From positions 624,501 to 688,500 of the forward strand of contig NZ_CP016534.2 of the NCBI RefSeq assembly GCF_001687565.2: a stretch of DNA of 64,000 nt, written 5' to 3'. Position numbers and translations under genes: made by a program. The notes below the pieces were generated by a model, which saw only the letters and a list, made by a program, of their open reading frames with translations, was not told where the DNA came from and did no database searches. This DNA is from Planococcus antarcticus DSM 14505 (GTDB taxonomy: Bacteria; Bacillota; Bacilli; Bacillales_A; Planococcaceae). Of this stretch, positions 26,621-35,268 are shown piece by piece; within the stretch, counting starts at the first letter, position 1, and each line of letters begins with the position of its first letter.

Positions 26621-26719
26621 CAAAAAAACCTCCAGTTTCAGATTTTGTTGTTTCTCCCTCTGGATTCCCTTTAAGTTGTCAATTAAACAGAAATTGAAAA
26701 ACTCCACAAAAACTGCACA

Positions 26720-26974
26720 TCAGTTTTCCGTTGAGCCTTTTAAGTCGCGTAACTGCTCATCATATTCTTCTTTGCTGATTTCTCCGCTAACGTAGCTTTG
26801 TCGCAATAATTCAACTGCTTTATTCGCTTCACTCGGCTCAGTGCTGGCTGATTGACTGCGTGCTTTAATCAGCGTGAACCATAGGACCGTACCCATCGCA
26901 GCCAATAAAACGATAATCCCCACAGCGATGGTTACGCCAAGTGCCTGATTGCCCGGTGTAAAAAATTCTCCCAT
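26720..26974 (-). CDS. Small membrane protein with C-terminal SHOCT domain
   Basis: An 84-residue protein with one membrane helix (about residues 12-36) and a SHOCT motif at the end (ELLRQSYVSGEISKEEYDE). SHOCT segments often mediate oligomerisation; the function is unknown. The ATG at 26974 is 9 bases from AAGGAAG, while the TTG at 26983 touches it. It lies between the copper-binding protein gene and a second, related SHOCT gene in the same direction. Confidence 0.8.
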   Translation of the reverse strand: MGEFFTPGNQALGVTIAVGIIVLLAAMGTVLWFTLIKARSQSASTEPSEANKAVELLRQSYVSGEISKEEYDEQLRDLKGSTEN

Positions 26975-27005
26975 TATCTTCAACTTCCTTTCTTTATCTA
27001 AATTT

Positions 27006-27263
27006 TTATCTCTTTGCGGATCGTTTCTCCAAGCTTTTCATGCGTTTCAGAAACTCTTCCTCGCTTATTTCGCCATTGGCATACTGTTCCTTCAGCAGCT
27101 TCGATTGTTTATTTTGCGGAGGCAGAATGTCGCGGGGCATCCCTTTTCGGCTGGAGTAGATCACCAATCCAATAAACGCAATTACCAGAAATACCAAGAA
27201 CAGCAACATCCAAAGGTATAGTGGAATCCCCAGGTTCATGGAATTCACATCGACAGCTTCCAT
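27006..27263 (-). CDS. Second small membrane protein with SHOCT domain
   Basis: An 85-residue paralogue-like protein: one membrane helix (about residues 11-35) and a C-terminal SHOCT motif (LLKEQYANGEISEEEF). The ATG at 27263 follows GGAGAGGAG; the ATG at 27299 has a poorer site. It precedes the other SHOCT gene by 31 bases, so the two are probably co-transcribed, possibly with the copper-binding protein. Function unknown. Confidence 0.75.
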   Translation of the reverse strand: MEAVDVNSMNLGIPLYLWMLLFLVFLVIAFIGLVIYSSRKGMPRDILPPQNKQSKLLKEQYANGEISEEEFLKRMKSLEKRSAKR

Positions 27264-27435
27264 GCTTTTCGCGCTCCTCTCCGGAATAAATCTACGCATC
27301 TGTTATACCTTTCATTTTACACTTTTCAGACAACGAGTATGAAAGTTTTTGGAAATCAATAAAGCAATAATTTATTAATGGGAAATTATGATATTTATGC
27401 TACGATATGTCTACAGAGAAAAAGGAGGCAATTTC

Positions 27436-27975
27436 ATGTTCGTACATAAAATTGATGAAGACCTATCGCTCAAGATTCAGGAAATGCGCGATGCGGAACG
27501 AATTTTTGAGTTGACCGACACATCGCGGGATTATTTGAAAGAATGGCTGCCATGGCTGGATTTCACAAAAGAATTGCAAGACACAAAAGACTTTATTAAA
27601 GCAGGCAGTAGCAATTTTGTCGAAGGTAAAAGCCTTGGCGCAGTTATCCTCTACAAAGGCGAAATTGTCGGAATTGGCGGCTTCAATAACATCAACCATG
27701 CGAACAAGACGGCTTATATCGGCTATTGGCTTGGTCAGGAATACCAGGGCAAAGGGATCATGACCCGCGTTGCCAAAGCCTTAACCGATTACGCCTTAAC
27801 CGATCTCAAACTCAACAAAGTTGAAATCCGCGCAGCAGTCGAGAACCACAAAAGCCGTAGCATCCCCGAACGCCTCGGCTACACCGAAGAAGGCACCATC
27901 CGCCAAGCCGAATGGCTGCATGATCATTACGTCGATCACATAGTTTACGGCATGTTGGCAGAGGAATGGTGTTAA
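27436..27975 (+). CDS. GNAT acetyltransferase, RimJ/RimL-YdaF type
   Basis: A 179-residue acetyltransferase of the ribosomal-protein-serine/alanine group. The acetyl-CoA-binding segment is GYWLGQEYQGKGIMT (about residues 98-112), followed by ERLGYTEEGTIRQAEW. Close relatives acetylate N-termini or small molecules; the substrate is unknown. AAAGGAGG precedes the ATG at 27436, and the longer upstream frame has no family homology. A dispersed repeat starts at its stop codon. Confidence 0.9.
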   Translation: MFVHKIDEDLSLKIQEMRDAERIFELTDTSRDYLKEWLPWLDFTKELQDTKDFIKAGSSNFVEGKSLGAVILYKGEIVGIGGFNNINHANKTAYIGYWLGQEYQGKGIMTRVAKALTDYALTDLKLNKVEIRAAVENHKSRSIPERLGYTEEGTIRQAEWLHDHYVDHIVYGMLAEEWC

Positions 27976-28140
27976 AGAAAAGCGAAAATGGCCGTACCGC
28001 TCCGACAGGCATAAGACGCTCTGGCGAAGCGGTATATTTTCAGCCGCACAGCCAGAGTGGCTTACATCCCGAAGAGCTAGGCACTGCAACTGGACACCAG
28101 AGTGGCTTATGACCTTAGAATTTGGCTGCCGAAACTTAGA
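27974..28140. repeat. Dispersed repeat of the foldback family, with internal insertion
   Basis: It begins like the reverse complement of the 31557 element (GAAAAGCG..., then AGGCATAAGAC) and ends with GGCTTATGACCTTAGAAT. In the middle it carries a CACTGCAACTGGACA segment resembling the end of the 122-bp unit after metH. CCAGAGTGGCTTA appears twice (about 28043 and 28096). It begins directly at the GNAT stop. Confidence 0.75.
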
Positions 28141-28194
28141 CACAAAGAAAAACCAAAGTACCAGAAAAAATAAACGCATCCTTAATAAAAATTA

Positions 28195-28228
28195 AGCAAA
28201 GCAGTAGACCCGCTGCTTTGCTTTTTTT
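28195..28228 (+). terminator. Terminator after the GNAT gene and repeat
   Basis: AGCAAAGCAG pairs with CTGCTTTGCT, followed by a T run. Confidence 0.9.
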
Positions 28229-28286
28229 GAAATGAGCGTAGAATACAAAGTAACAAAAGGCTTTTATTTGATTGGAGGGAATGCAC

Positions 28287-29012
28287 ATGAACACTAGCAT
28301 CTCCATCAACAATCTCAACAAAAACTATGGGAAAACGGCCGTGCTCGATCGAGTCAATCTGCAAATTGCAGGTGGCGAAATTTTTGGGTTGATTGGTCCA
28401 TCAGGGTCGGGGAAAACCACTTTAGTGAAGATGATCGTGGGCATTGATTCGCCGAGTGCCGGTACTGTGGATGTGCTCGGTAAACGATTACCGAATCTGA
28501 CGTTGCTCCAGGATATTGGCTACATGGCGCAATCGGATGCGCTGTATCCGGAATTGACCGGTAAGGAAAACTTGAGATTTTTCGCTTCACTGTACAACAT
28601 GAAAAAGTCGAAGCTAAAGGAACGAATCGCTTATGCGGCAGATTTGGTCCAGCTGACCGGTGAGCTGGGCAAGAAAGTCTCTGCTTATTCAGGTGGCATG
28701 AAACGGCGCTTGTCGTTGGCAATCGCTTTAGTTCATGATCCGCACATCCTGATTCTCGATGAACCGACCGTCGGCATCGATCCGGAACTTCGGCTGTCGA
28801 TTTGGAGTGAATTGATGCTCTTGAAAAGGGAACATGGCAAGACTATCATCGTGACCACGCATGTTATGGACGAAGCGGAAAAATGCGACCGCATTGCTAT
28901 GGTCCGTGAAGGTGGCATTCTGGCAGCCGGGACGCCAGGCGAATTAAAGGCGACATATGGAGCGACTGACTTGGAAGGTGTCTTTTTGCAGGCGGGGAGG
29001 GATGCACGATGA
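28287..29012 (+). CDS. ABC transporter ATP-binding protein (ABC-2 exporter)
   Basis: A 241-residue ATPase with Walker A GPSGSGKTT, signature SGGMKRRLSLAIA, Walker B ILILDEP and a switch His in TTHVMDEAEKCDR. It belongs to the drug/lipid export (ABC-2) group. The ATG at 28287 is 7 bases from GGAGGG. Its stop overlaps the permease start by ATGA. The cargo is unknown. Confidence 0.93.
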   Translation: MNTSISINNLNKNYGKTAVLDRVNLQIAGGEIFGLIGPSGSGKTTLVKMIVGIDSPSAGTVDVLGKRLPNLTLLQDIGYMAQSDALYPELTGKENLRFFASLYNMKKSKLKERIAYAADLVQLTGELGKKVSAYSGGMKRRLSLAIALVHDPHILILDEPTVGIDPELRLSIWSELMLLKREHGKTIIVTTHVMDEAEKCDRIAMVREGGILAAGTPGELKATYGATDLEGVFLQAGRDAR

Positions 29013-30031
29013 GAATTATGGCATTAATCCAACGCATCATGCTGCAGTTGCTTCGTGATAAACGTACGATGGCGCTGCTGTTTTTTGCACCGTTGATTGT
29101 GCTGACCCTGATGTATTTCTTTTTCAACGGCGACAACGATAACCCGCAGCTCGGGGTTGTCGGAGCAAGCGATCCGCTCATCGCTGCCTTGGGAAATGCA
29201 TCGATTGACGTGGTTTCCTATGACGAAGCTGACAATCAAATCATCATTGCGGATAAACTGGATGGTTTGCTGGAAATCGATGAAGTCGGATTTCAGCTAA
29301 CATTGGAAAATGATGACCCAAGCACTTCACGGGCGTTGTTGATGCAAGTCACACAAGTGTCTGCTATGCAAGCTGGAGCGGGTGCGCCCGCAAGCATTGA
29401 TGCCGAATATATTTACGGGGATGCAGAAACAGAATTCTTTGATGTTCTTGGACCGATATTGGTCGGCTTTTTCGTCTTCTTTTTCGTGTTCTTGATTTCT
29501 GGAATTGGTTTATTGAAAGAACGGGTGTCGGGAACATTGGAGCGGTTGCTTGCGACGCCAATCCGGCGATGGGAAATCGTTTTGGCCTACCTGACTGGCT
29601 TTGGTATTTTCGCTATCATCCAGACGATCATCGTTGTGTTCTACTCAATTCAAGTATTAGATATGGTCATGATTGGCCAAGTATGGCACGTTATTATTAT
29701 CAACCTGCTGCTGGCTTTGGTGGCGTTATCACTTGGCATTCTCTTGTCGACTTTCGCGTCTTCTGAATTTCAGATGGTTCAGTTTATCTCGATTGTTGTG
29801 ATTCCACAAATCTTTTTTGCTGGGATCATTCCACTTGAAGGCATGGCTGATTGGCTGCAAAATCTTAGCCGCATTATGCCCTTGTATTACGCAGCCGACG
29901 CCCTGAAAGCCATTATGTACAGAGGGGAAGGCTTAGTGGATGTGTCGAATAACTTGCTGGCACTCACTGCTTTTGCAGCGGTTTTCATCTTCTTGAACGT
30001 CTTCGCCTTGAAGCGTTACCGGAAATTATGA
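29009..30031 (+). CDS. ABC-2 family transporter permease
   Basis: A 340-residue membrane protein with one N-terminal helix, a large extracytoplasmic domain (about 45-150) and five more helices, the layout of ABC-2 (DrrB/YhgE-like) permeases. LKERVSGTLERLLATPIRRWE is the conserved amphipathic segment before the helix cluster. It is coupled to the preceding ATPase, giving a two-gene exporter. Downstream, AAAGCTGT/ACAGCTTT (30041-30067) forms a hairpin without a clear T run. The substrate could be an antibiotic, lipid or peptide; none can be read from the sequence. Confidence 0.93.
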   Translation: MRIMALIQRIMLQLLRDKRTMALLFFAPLIVLTLMYFFFNGDNDNPQLGVVGASDPLIAALGNASIDVVSYDEADNQIIIADKLDGLLEIDEVGFQLTLENDDPSTSRALLMQVTQVSAMQAGAGAPASIDAEYIYGDAETEFFDVLGPILVGFFVFFFVFLISGIGLLKERVSGTLERLLATPIRRWEIVLAYLTGFGIFAIIQTIIVVFYSIQVLDMVMIGQVWHVIIINLLLALVALSLGILLSTFASSEFQMVQFISIVVIPQIFFAGIIPLEGMADWLQNLSRIMPLYYAADALKAIMYRGEGLVDVSNNLLALTAFAAVFIFLNVFALKRYRKL

Positions 30032-30222
30032 AATTAGAGAAAGCTGTACGCGATTGCGAACAGCTTTTGGTATATGTTAATTTAGGTTCTTAAAAGTTTG
30101 GGCTTAAACCAGCCTGCTTAATGAGATCAGCAGTGTCAGGTAGCGAAACTCAGTTCGTAGAGGAGAACTGCTTTCTTTTGCGGTTTCTTGGGAGGATAAA
30201 TGGAATGTGGCATCCAGCGTAC

Positions 30223-30320
30223 GTGTAGCCGTGTAAAGAGACGAAAAGTTCATATAGAAGCTTCCAGTTGTCGTGTAGAAATCTCGAACTGTCATGTACA
30301 AATTCCAACCCATCACCCAG
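30223..30320 (-). repeat. 21-bp phased array (TACAYGA units on the minus strand)
   Basis: Related motifs GTGTAA, ATATAG, GTGTAG, ATGTAC start at 30231, 30252, 30273 and 30294, exactly 21 bases apart. On the minus strand units read TACATGACAG..., TACACGACAA..., TATATGAACT..., each ending with TTC or CTT. It lies in the 417-base gap before the DUF5316 gene; no coding sequence is supported there. Confidence 0.85.
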
Positions 30321-30448
30321 AAAGCCAAATCTTCCACATCGAACACAAAAATCACTCCTCCCGGCTACCTCTAAGGCGTGACATTTGATAATATTAATAT
30401 GCAGGGAAATTTTAGCTACTCACAGTACCTAAAGGAGAGAACAATAGT

Positions 30449-30733
30449 ATGAAATATTTTTTGATTGGAACAATAATCGCCTTGATCGGCGTGCTGGTTG
30501 CTTATTTAACAACTGATTGGTCACTGGTCTCTATCATTAGCGGACTTACTGCTGGCATCGCATTGATTTGGGGCGTGTTGGCTTTGGGAACAGGCAAGAA
30601 CAAGTCGACAAGAACAACAAGTTCAGAAAAACGTCGAGAAAAACAACAGCGTGTAACAAAAATGAAAAACGCAGTCATGATCGCTGTGCCGAATATCATT
30701 GCGGTCATCGTTAACTTGACGATGATTTCATAA
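30449..30733 (+). CDS. DUF5316 membrane protein
   Basis: A 94-residue protein with two N-terminal membrane helices (about 4-20 and 26-47), a basic Lys/Arg/Thr-rich loop (about 50-72) and a C-terminal helix. Size and pattern fit the DUF5316 family of Bacillales. AAAGGAGAG precedes the ATG. The methyltransferase gene starts 18 bases after its stop, so they may be co-transcribed. No function is known. Confidence 0.75.
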   Translation: MKYFLIGTIIALIGVLVAYLTTDWSLVSIISGLTAGIALIWGVLALGTGKNKSTRTTSSEKRREKQQRVTKMKNAVMIAVPNIIAVIVNLTMIS

Positions 30734-30751
30734 ATCAGATGGGGTGAGGAA

Positions 30752-31504
30752 TTGTTAGGGTACTACAGCAGGTTGTCATCGGAAGTCTATAATCTCGATA
30801 AGCCGATCGGCAGTTCATTTGGGGACATCGAATATTACTCGGAGCGGCTGGCTTCGTGCAAAGGACGAATCCTGGAGCCGGCAACGGGAACAGGGCGTTT
30901 GCTGGTGCCACTCCTGGAACAAGGGTTTCAAGTGGACGGCTTTGACGTATCTGAGGAAATGCTCCAAGTGTGCCATTCCAATTGTGAAAAATGGGGGTTC
31001 GCACCAAAGTTATTTCATGCAAAAATGGAGTCGTTCTCGATCGATGCAAAGTACGCTGCAATTATCATTCCGACGGGGACATTCCTATTGCTCCACGAAC
31101 GCGAAAAATCGCTTCAGGCTTTGCAGAATTTCTATAGCCATCTAGAAACAGGAGGCCGCTTGATTGTCGATTTGCATGTACCATCCGATATCGAACTCGA
31201 GAAAACCTCGACTCGAACTTGGCAGGCTGCTAATGGCGACACGCTGACCGTGGAAAGCAAGAAAATCGAAGTTGACTGGATTCGACAATATTTCGTTTCG
31301 CAGGGCCGCTATGAACGCTGGCGCGAAGGCCGGCTGGTCGAAGCGGAACTTGAGCGCTATCCGATGCGTTGGTATGGTGTCGACGAATTCAAGACCATCC
31401 TCGAAGGTGTCGGGTTCAGCGACATCACCATTTCAACAGGCTATCAATATGGTGAATACCCGAAAAATGCAGACTCCATCATTACCTTTGAAGCAATGAA
31501 ATAA
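30752..31504 (+). CDS. Class I SAM-dependent methyltransferase
   Basis: A 250-residue cytoplasmic methyltransferase with motif I EPATGTGRLLVPLL (about 46-59), an acidic residue in FDVSEEML and a Pro-poor IIPTGTFLLL post-motif region. The start is a TTG after GGGGTGAGG; no ATG lies near the N-terminus of the domain. The substrate is unknown. A terminator follows immediately. Confidence 0.88.
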   Translation: MLGYYSRLSSEVYNLDKPIGSSFGDIEYYSERLASCKGRILEPATGTGRLLVPLLEQGFQVDGFDVSEEMLQVCHSNCEKWGFAPKLFHAKMESFSIDAKYAAIIIPTGTFLLLHEREKSLQALQNFYSHLETGGRLIVDLHVPSDIELEKTSTRTWQAANGDTLTVESKKIEVDWIRQYFVSQGRYERWREGRLVEAELERYPMRWYGVDEFKTILEGVGFSDITISTGYQYGEYPKNADSIITFEAMK

Positions 31505-31538
31505 AAAAAACAAGGCGGATTGCGCCTCGTTTTTTTTA
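31504..31538 (+). terminator. Terminator after the methyltransferase gene
   Basis: AGGCG pairs with CGCCT, extended with one mismatch by AAC/GTT, followed by a run of eight T. Confidence 0.85.
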
Positions 31539-31556
31539 TGTTTAAGAAAGGTGATT

Positions 31557-31690
31557 TTTGCGCTTTTCTGATTGTCTAGCGCAAGCGCCCAGATTCTAGG
31601 GTCATAAGTCAACCCAGCTGCGTGGCAAAGAGCGCCACACTGCTGGTCTGTCTTATGCCCGTCGAATCTACACGGGCGCTTGCGCTTTTC
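31557..31690. repeat. Foldback dispersed repeat
   Basis: The ends pair perfectly: GCGCAAGCGCCC (31579-31590) with GGGCGCTTGCGC (31674-31685), continued by AGATTC (31591-31596) with GAATCT (31664-31669). An inner stem pairs CCAGC (31614-31618) with GCTGG (31642-31646), followed by GTGGC/GCCAC. The copy at 26060 keeps these stems with different bases. It lies between convergent genes. Confidence 0.9.
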
Positions 31691-31691
31691 G

Positions 31692-32048
31692 TTATCTTCT
31701 ATTTAACTCCACTGCATCCCAAATCAGCAGCTTGAGTTCATCGGCATGGATTTCGTCTGTCCGGTTCAGCCGCACATGGCGCATTTTTTTGCCGTCACCC
31801 TCCAGCAAGTTGGACTCGTCGCGAAGTTCAGCGCCTCGGTAGAAGCCGAAGTTGACGTGGCTTTTGGCCGTCTCCATATAACAAACAAGACCTTCTTTGG
31901 CATAGCTTGGCTTGGACCATTTAAAGCCTTCGTCCATTTCCGGATAGGCTTCAAACACCAATGTGCGCAGTTGCGCTGCAATTTCCTGTGTCGGACTTTC
32001 TAGCCCTTCGATAAATTCATCTACTTGCGGATCTTTGATTGGATGCAT
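31692..32048 (-). CDS. DUF1801 protein
   Basis: A 118-residue cytoplasmic protein of the YdhG/DUF1801 group (frataxin-like fold family), with FKWSKPSYA and the HVNFGFYRGAEL block typical of the family. Function unknown, though some relatives have been linked to iron. AAGGAGAG precedes the ATG. It lies 13 bases downstream of the XRE-cupin regulator gene in the same direction and may be co-transcribed with it. Confidence 0.85.
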   Translation of the reverse strand: MHPIKDPQVDEFIEGLESPTQEIAAQLRTLVFEAYPEMDEGFKWSKPSYAKEGLVCYMETAKSHVNFGFYRGAELRDESNLLEGDGKKMRHVRLNRTDEIHADELKLLIWDAVELNRR

Positions 32049-32061
32049 AGACGGACTCTCC

Positions 32062-32580
32062 TTAATTCGTTTTGGATGATACTAGTAAAAACCGTACATC
32101 TTGTTGGGTTAAGTTGAACCAATAATGTTTTTTACGTGCATCGAACAGAGTTGACTGCTGTGGGGCGAGCTCGGTGCGTTCGCCATCTACTTCGACCGTC
32201 AACACGCCGTCGACTACGAATAAAAATTCATAGCCGCTATGGGCGAATGGATTGCCTTCCGAATCGCCTGGCTTCATGGTCACTAGCATCGGTACGAAAG
32301 TAGCTTCTTTCACACCATGTGACAAATCCTGATAAAAAAATCGTTCAAGACGCGTAGCCCAACCGGCGTTTTCGGTTTCATTTGCGAAAAAAAGACTAGG
32401 ATCGACATTCAAGGCATCTGCTATTTTTCGCAGGGATTCCAGCGTCACGCTGGATTTTCCGCGCTCGACTTGTGATAGGAAACTGATGGAGACGTTGGTT
32501 TGCTCCGCTAGCTCTTTCAAGGTCATGTTTCGCTCTTTGCGAAGGCTTTTTAATGTAACTCCAATTGTTCCATGTGACAT
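32062..32580 (-). CDS. XRE-family regulator with C-terminal cupin domain
   Basis: A 172-residue regulator: an N-terminal helix-turn-helix (about 5-60) with LKELAEQTNVSISFLSQVE and a C-terminal cupin (about 95-168) with AHSGYEFLFVVDG and the second cupin strand region ending HYWFNL. Such proteins sense a small metabolite in the cupin. The ATG at 32580 follows GTGGGGT; an upstream extension lacks homology. It is divergent from the MHS transporter and cyclodeaminase-like genes and probably controls them. Confidence 0.92.
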   Translation of the reverse strand: MSHGTIGVTLKSLRKERNMTLKELAEQTNVSISFLSQVERGKSSVTLESLRKIADALNVDPSLFFANETENAGWATRLERFFYQDLSHGVKEATFVPMLVTMKPGDSEGNPFAHSGYEFLFVVDGVLTVEVDGERTELAPQQSTLFDARKKHYWFNLTQQDVRFLLVSSKTN

Positions 32581-32657
32581 GCAGAAACCCCACTTTACTA
32601 AATGTTCTGCACTCATCATAACTTACATAGAGGAGAAAATAAAATTTCCGCAATACA

Positions 32658-32686
32658 TTGACAGAATATTGTTAACTAATTAGACT
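32658..32686 (+). promoter_or_regulatory. Sigma-A promoter of the MHS transporter operon
   Basis: TTGACA (32658-32663) and TAGACT (32681-32686) are separated by 17 bases, 57 bases before the transporter start. Confidence 0.65.
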
Positions 32687-32742
32687 GTTGAAAAGGGAAA
32701 ATTAAAGTGTCACTTCAATTTATTCGCAAGGGGGAAAATAGA

Positions 32743-34059
32743 ATGGATAAAAAACAAACACGCAAAGTTTTAACGGCAAGTCTCGTGGGAAGCTCAATTG
32801 AGTGGTTTGATTATTTTCTCTATGGCACAATGGCAGCATTAGTCTTTAACCAATTATTTTTTGTCAATGAAGATCCGACCGTTGGACTGATGCTCGCTTA
32901 TGCATCGTTTGCGTTATCATTCTTTATTCGTCCATTCGGCGGTATTATCTTCAGCCATATCGGTGACCGCATCGGTCGTAAAAAGACATTGGTCATTACC
33001 TTAAGTTTAATGGGCTTTGCGACGTTCGCTATGGGTTTATTGCCGACCTATCAGGCAATCGGAATCGCCGCACCGATCTTGTTGATTACGCTTCGCTTGA
33101 TCCAAGGTCTTGGCATTGGCGGAGAATGGGGAGGGGCATTGCTGCTCGCCACTGAATATGCACCACCTGAAAGACGTGGATTTTTCGGCAGTATCCCACA
33201 GATGGGCGTCACTATCGGAATGATGATGGGAACGTTGGCGCTGTATGTCATGACGTTATTGCCAGAAGCGGCTTTTCTGAGTTGGGGCTGGCGCGTGCCG
33301 TTTATCCTGAGTGCGTTCTTGGTGATTTTCGGTCTATGGATTCGTAAAGGGATCGATGAAACCCCAGAATTTAAAGCCGTGCAAGCATCCGGTGACATTC
33401 CCAAATTACCGATTGTGGAAACATTAAAATACCACTGGCGTGAGGTGTTGATTGCCATTGGCGCAAAAGTGGTCGAAACGGCACCATTTTACATTTTCGG
33501 AACGTTCGTTGTATCTTACGCAACAACAAACCTTGAATTTTCAAGAACGGCTACACTAGCGGCTGTTATGATCGCGACTATTATAACGACAATTTTGATA
33601 CCGATTATGGGTTCGTTGTCCGACCGAGTTGGTCGCAAAAAGATGTATGTTACAGGAGCGGTAGCGATGGGCTTGTTCGCTTTTCCATACTTCTGGATGT
33701 TGCAGCAAGGTTCTGTGGTTTTATTGATCGCTGCGACTATCATTGGCCTTGGTGTTATCTGGGCGCCAATCACAGCGGTTCTCGGCACGATGTTCTCAGA
33801 AATCTTTGACGCCAAAGTGCGTTATACTGGAGTCACATTGGGTTATCAAATCGGTGCTGCATTAGCGGGTGGAACTGCGCCATTGGTCGCCACGTTCCTG
33901 CTGGCGACATTCGATAACTCTTACGTTCCGGTAGCGCTGTATATCGTCTTGACAGCTGTCATTTCGCTGCTGTCCATTTGGGCAGTAAAAGATTTGAGCG
34001 GCAAGCAAGCTCAACCGAAAACGAAACCAACATTCGCAACAAAAGAAAGCCGCGTTTGA
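32743..34059 (+). CDS. MFS transporter, metabolite:H+ symporter (MHS) family
   Basis: A 438-residue, 12-helix transporter. It shows the MHS N-terminal pattern SSIEWFDYFLYG, the loop 2-3 motif GDRIGRKKTL, RLIQGLGIGGEWGGA, and the repeated loop motif SDRVGRKKM in the second half. Family members carry shikimate, proline/betaine, citrate or oxoglutarate with protons. The ATG at 32743 follows AAGGGGG. Co-directional with the cyclodeaminase-like gene 24 bases later, so it may import that enzyme's substrate, such as an amino acid. Confidence 0.93.
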   Translation: MDKKQTRKVLTASLVGSSIEWFDYFLYGTMAALVFNQLFFVNEDPTVGLMLAYASFALSFFIRPFGGIIFSHIGDRIGRKKTLVITLSLMGFATFAMGLLPTYQAIGIAAPILLITLRLIQGLGIGGEWGGALLLATEYAPPERRGFFGSIPQMGVTIGMMMGTLALYVMTLLPEAAFLSWGWRVPFILSAFLVIFGLWIRKGIDETPEFKAVQASGDIPKLPIVETLKYHWREVLIAIGAKVVETAPFYIFGTFVVSYATTNLEFSRTATLAAVMIATIITTILIPIMGSLSDRVGRKKMYVTGAVAMGLFAFPYFWMLQQGSVVLLIAATIIGLGVIWAPITAVLGTMFSEIFDAKVRYTGVTLGYQIGAALAGGTAPLVATFLLATFDNSYVPVALYIVLTAVISLLSIWAVKDLSGKQAQPKTKPTFATKESRV

Positions 34060-34083
34060 GCGCATATTTTTAGGAGGATATTC

Positions 34084-35067
34084 ATGCTTCTCATCAACGA
34101 ACAGCAGATTCAGCAACAATATCATATGAAGGACGCCATCCGTGACGTCACGGAAGTACTCCGAGCAAAAGAGCAGGGCCAGATCAATAGCCCGCATCGC
34201 ACCGTCTTTGATTTCCCGGAACGGCAGGCCTCATCACTTTATATGCCGAGCGCTGATATGGTCAATAAAATTTCAGGCGTCAAAATCGTCACCATCTTCC
34301 CAGAAAATCCAGCACACGGTAAGCCGACCACGCAAGGCGTCATTCTTTTATCCGACGGCAATAATGGGGAACATGTCGCGATGATGACCGCTTCTTATTT
34401 AACCCGGTTACGCACGGGTGCACTTAGCGGCATTGCTACAGATTTATTGGCGCGCAAAGAAAGTCGAGTGCTGACGGTCATCGGTACAGGCGGGATGGCG
34501 TTCGAGCAAGTGCTCGGCATATTAGCTGTTCGGACGATTGAAAAAATTATTTTGGTCAATCGGACACCTGAAAAAGCAGAGCGCTTCGGCGAGAGCTTGT
34601 TGGCGTTTGGCATCGAGATTCCGTATACGGTCGAAACCATCGTCTCGTCAGCTGTTCAGCAAGCAGACATCATCTGCTGTGCGACGCGTTCGAATGAGCC
34701 CGTGTTCAATGGAGAAGATCTGAAACCCGGCACACATATTAACGGTGTTGGTTCCTATTTACCGAGCATGCGTGAAATGGACCAAACGACTATCTTGCGT
34801 GCGGATAAAATTGTGGCTGACGATATAGCCGGTGTCAAAGACGAAGCAGGCGAATTGATCCAAAGTGTTGAAAGTGGTGCATGGTCATTCGATCAGCTAC
34901 ATGCCGAACTCGGCCAATTGATCGTCGGAGGTGCTGCAGCGCGCGAATCAGAATCTGAAATCACATTTTTCAAATGTGTTGGCGCCGCCTATTTTGATTT
35001 GGCAGTTGGTAAAGGTGTCTACAGTAAAGTGAAGGCAAGCGGAGCGGGCATGACAGTGGAATTGTAG
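34084..35067 (+). CDS. Ornithine cyclodeaminase/mu-crystallin family protein
   Basis: A 327-residue NAD(P)-dependent enzyme. Typical blocks are [16 protein letters not shown], the [18 protein letters not shown] helix, the Rossmann turn [11 protein letters not shown] and NRTPEKAE, and [13 protein letters not shown]. Relatives include ornithine cyclodeaminase, alanine dehydrogenase and imino-acid reductases, so the exact reaction is open. AGGAGG precedes the ATG. It follows the MHS transporter in one operon opposite an XRE-cupin regulator. Confidence 0.9.
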   Translation: MLLINEQQIQQQYHMKDAIRDVTEVLRAKEQGQINSPHRTVFDFPERQASSLYMPSADMVNKISGVKIVTIFPENPAHGKPTTQGVILLSDGNNGEHVAMMTASYLTRLRTGALSGIATDLLARKESRVLTVIGTGGMAFEQVLGILAVRTIEKIILVNRTPEKAERFGESLLAFGIEIPYTVETIVSSAVQQADIICCATRSNEPVFNGEDLKPGTHINGVGSYLPSMREMDQTTILRADKIVADDIAGVKDEAGELIQSVESGAWSFDQLHAELGQLIVGGAAARESESEITFFKCVGAAYFDLAVGKGVYSKVKASGAGMTVEL

Positions 35068-35084
35068 GCATAAGGTTAAGCAGC

Positions 35085-35121
35085 ATCCCACAAGCGGCAG
35101 TTGGCGCTTATGGGATTTTTT
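35085..35121 (+). terminator. Terminator of the MHS/cyclodeaminase operon
   Basis: ATCCCACAAGCG pairs (with one mismatch) with CGCTTATGGGAT, followed by TTTT. Confidence 0.88.
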
Positions 35122-35268
35122 GTGTTGCGTGTAGGCTAAACAAAACGTTGATCTTGCGGCACAAATAAGTAGGTTGAATATAGCCCTGTCAAAAAGGAAA
35201 AGCGTTTACAAGTAACAGTGAATAAAAATACAATATTTTTTGTGTAATGGTGAAAAGGAGGAGAAGCA

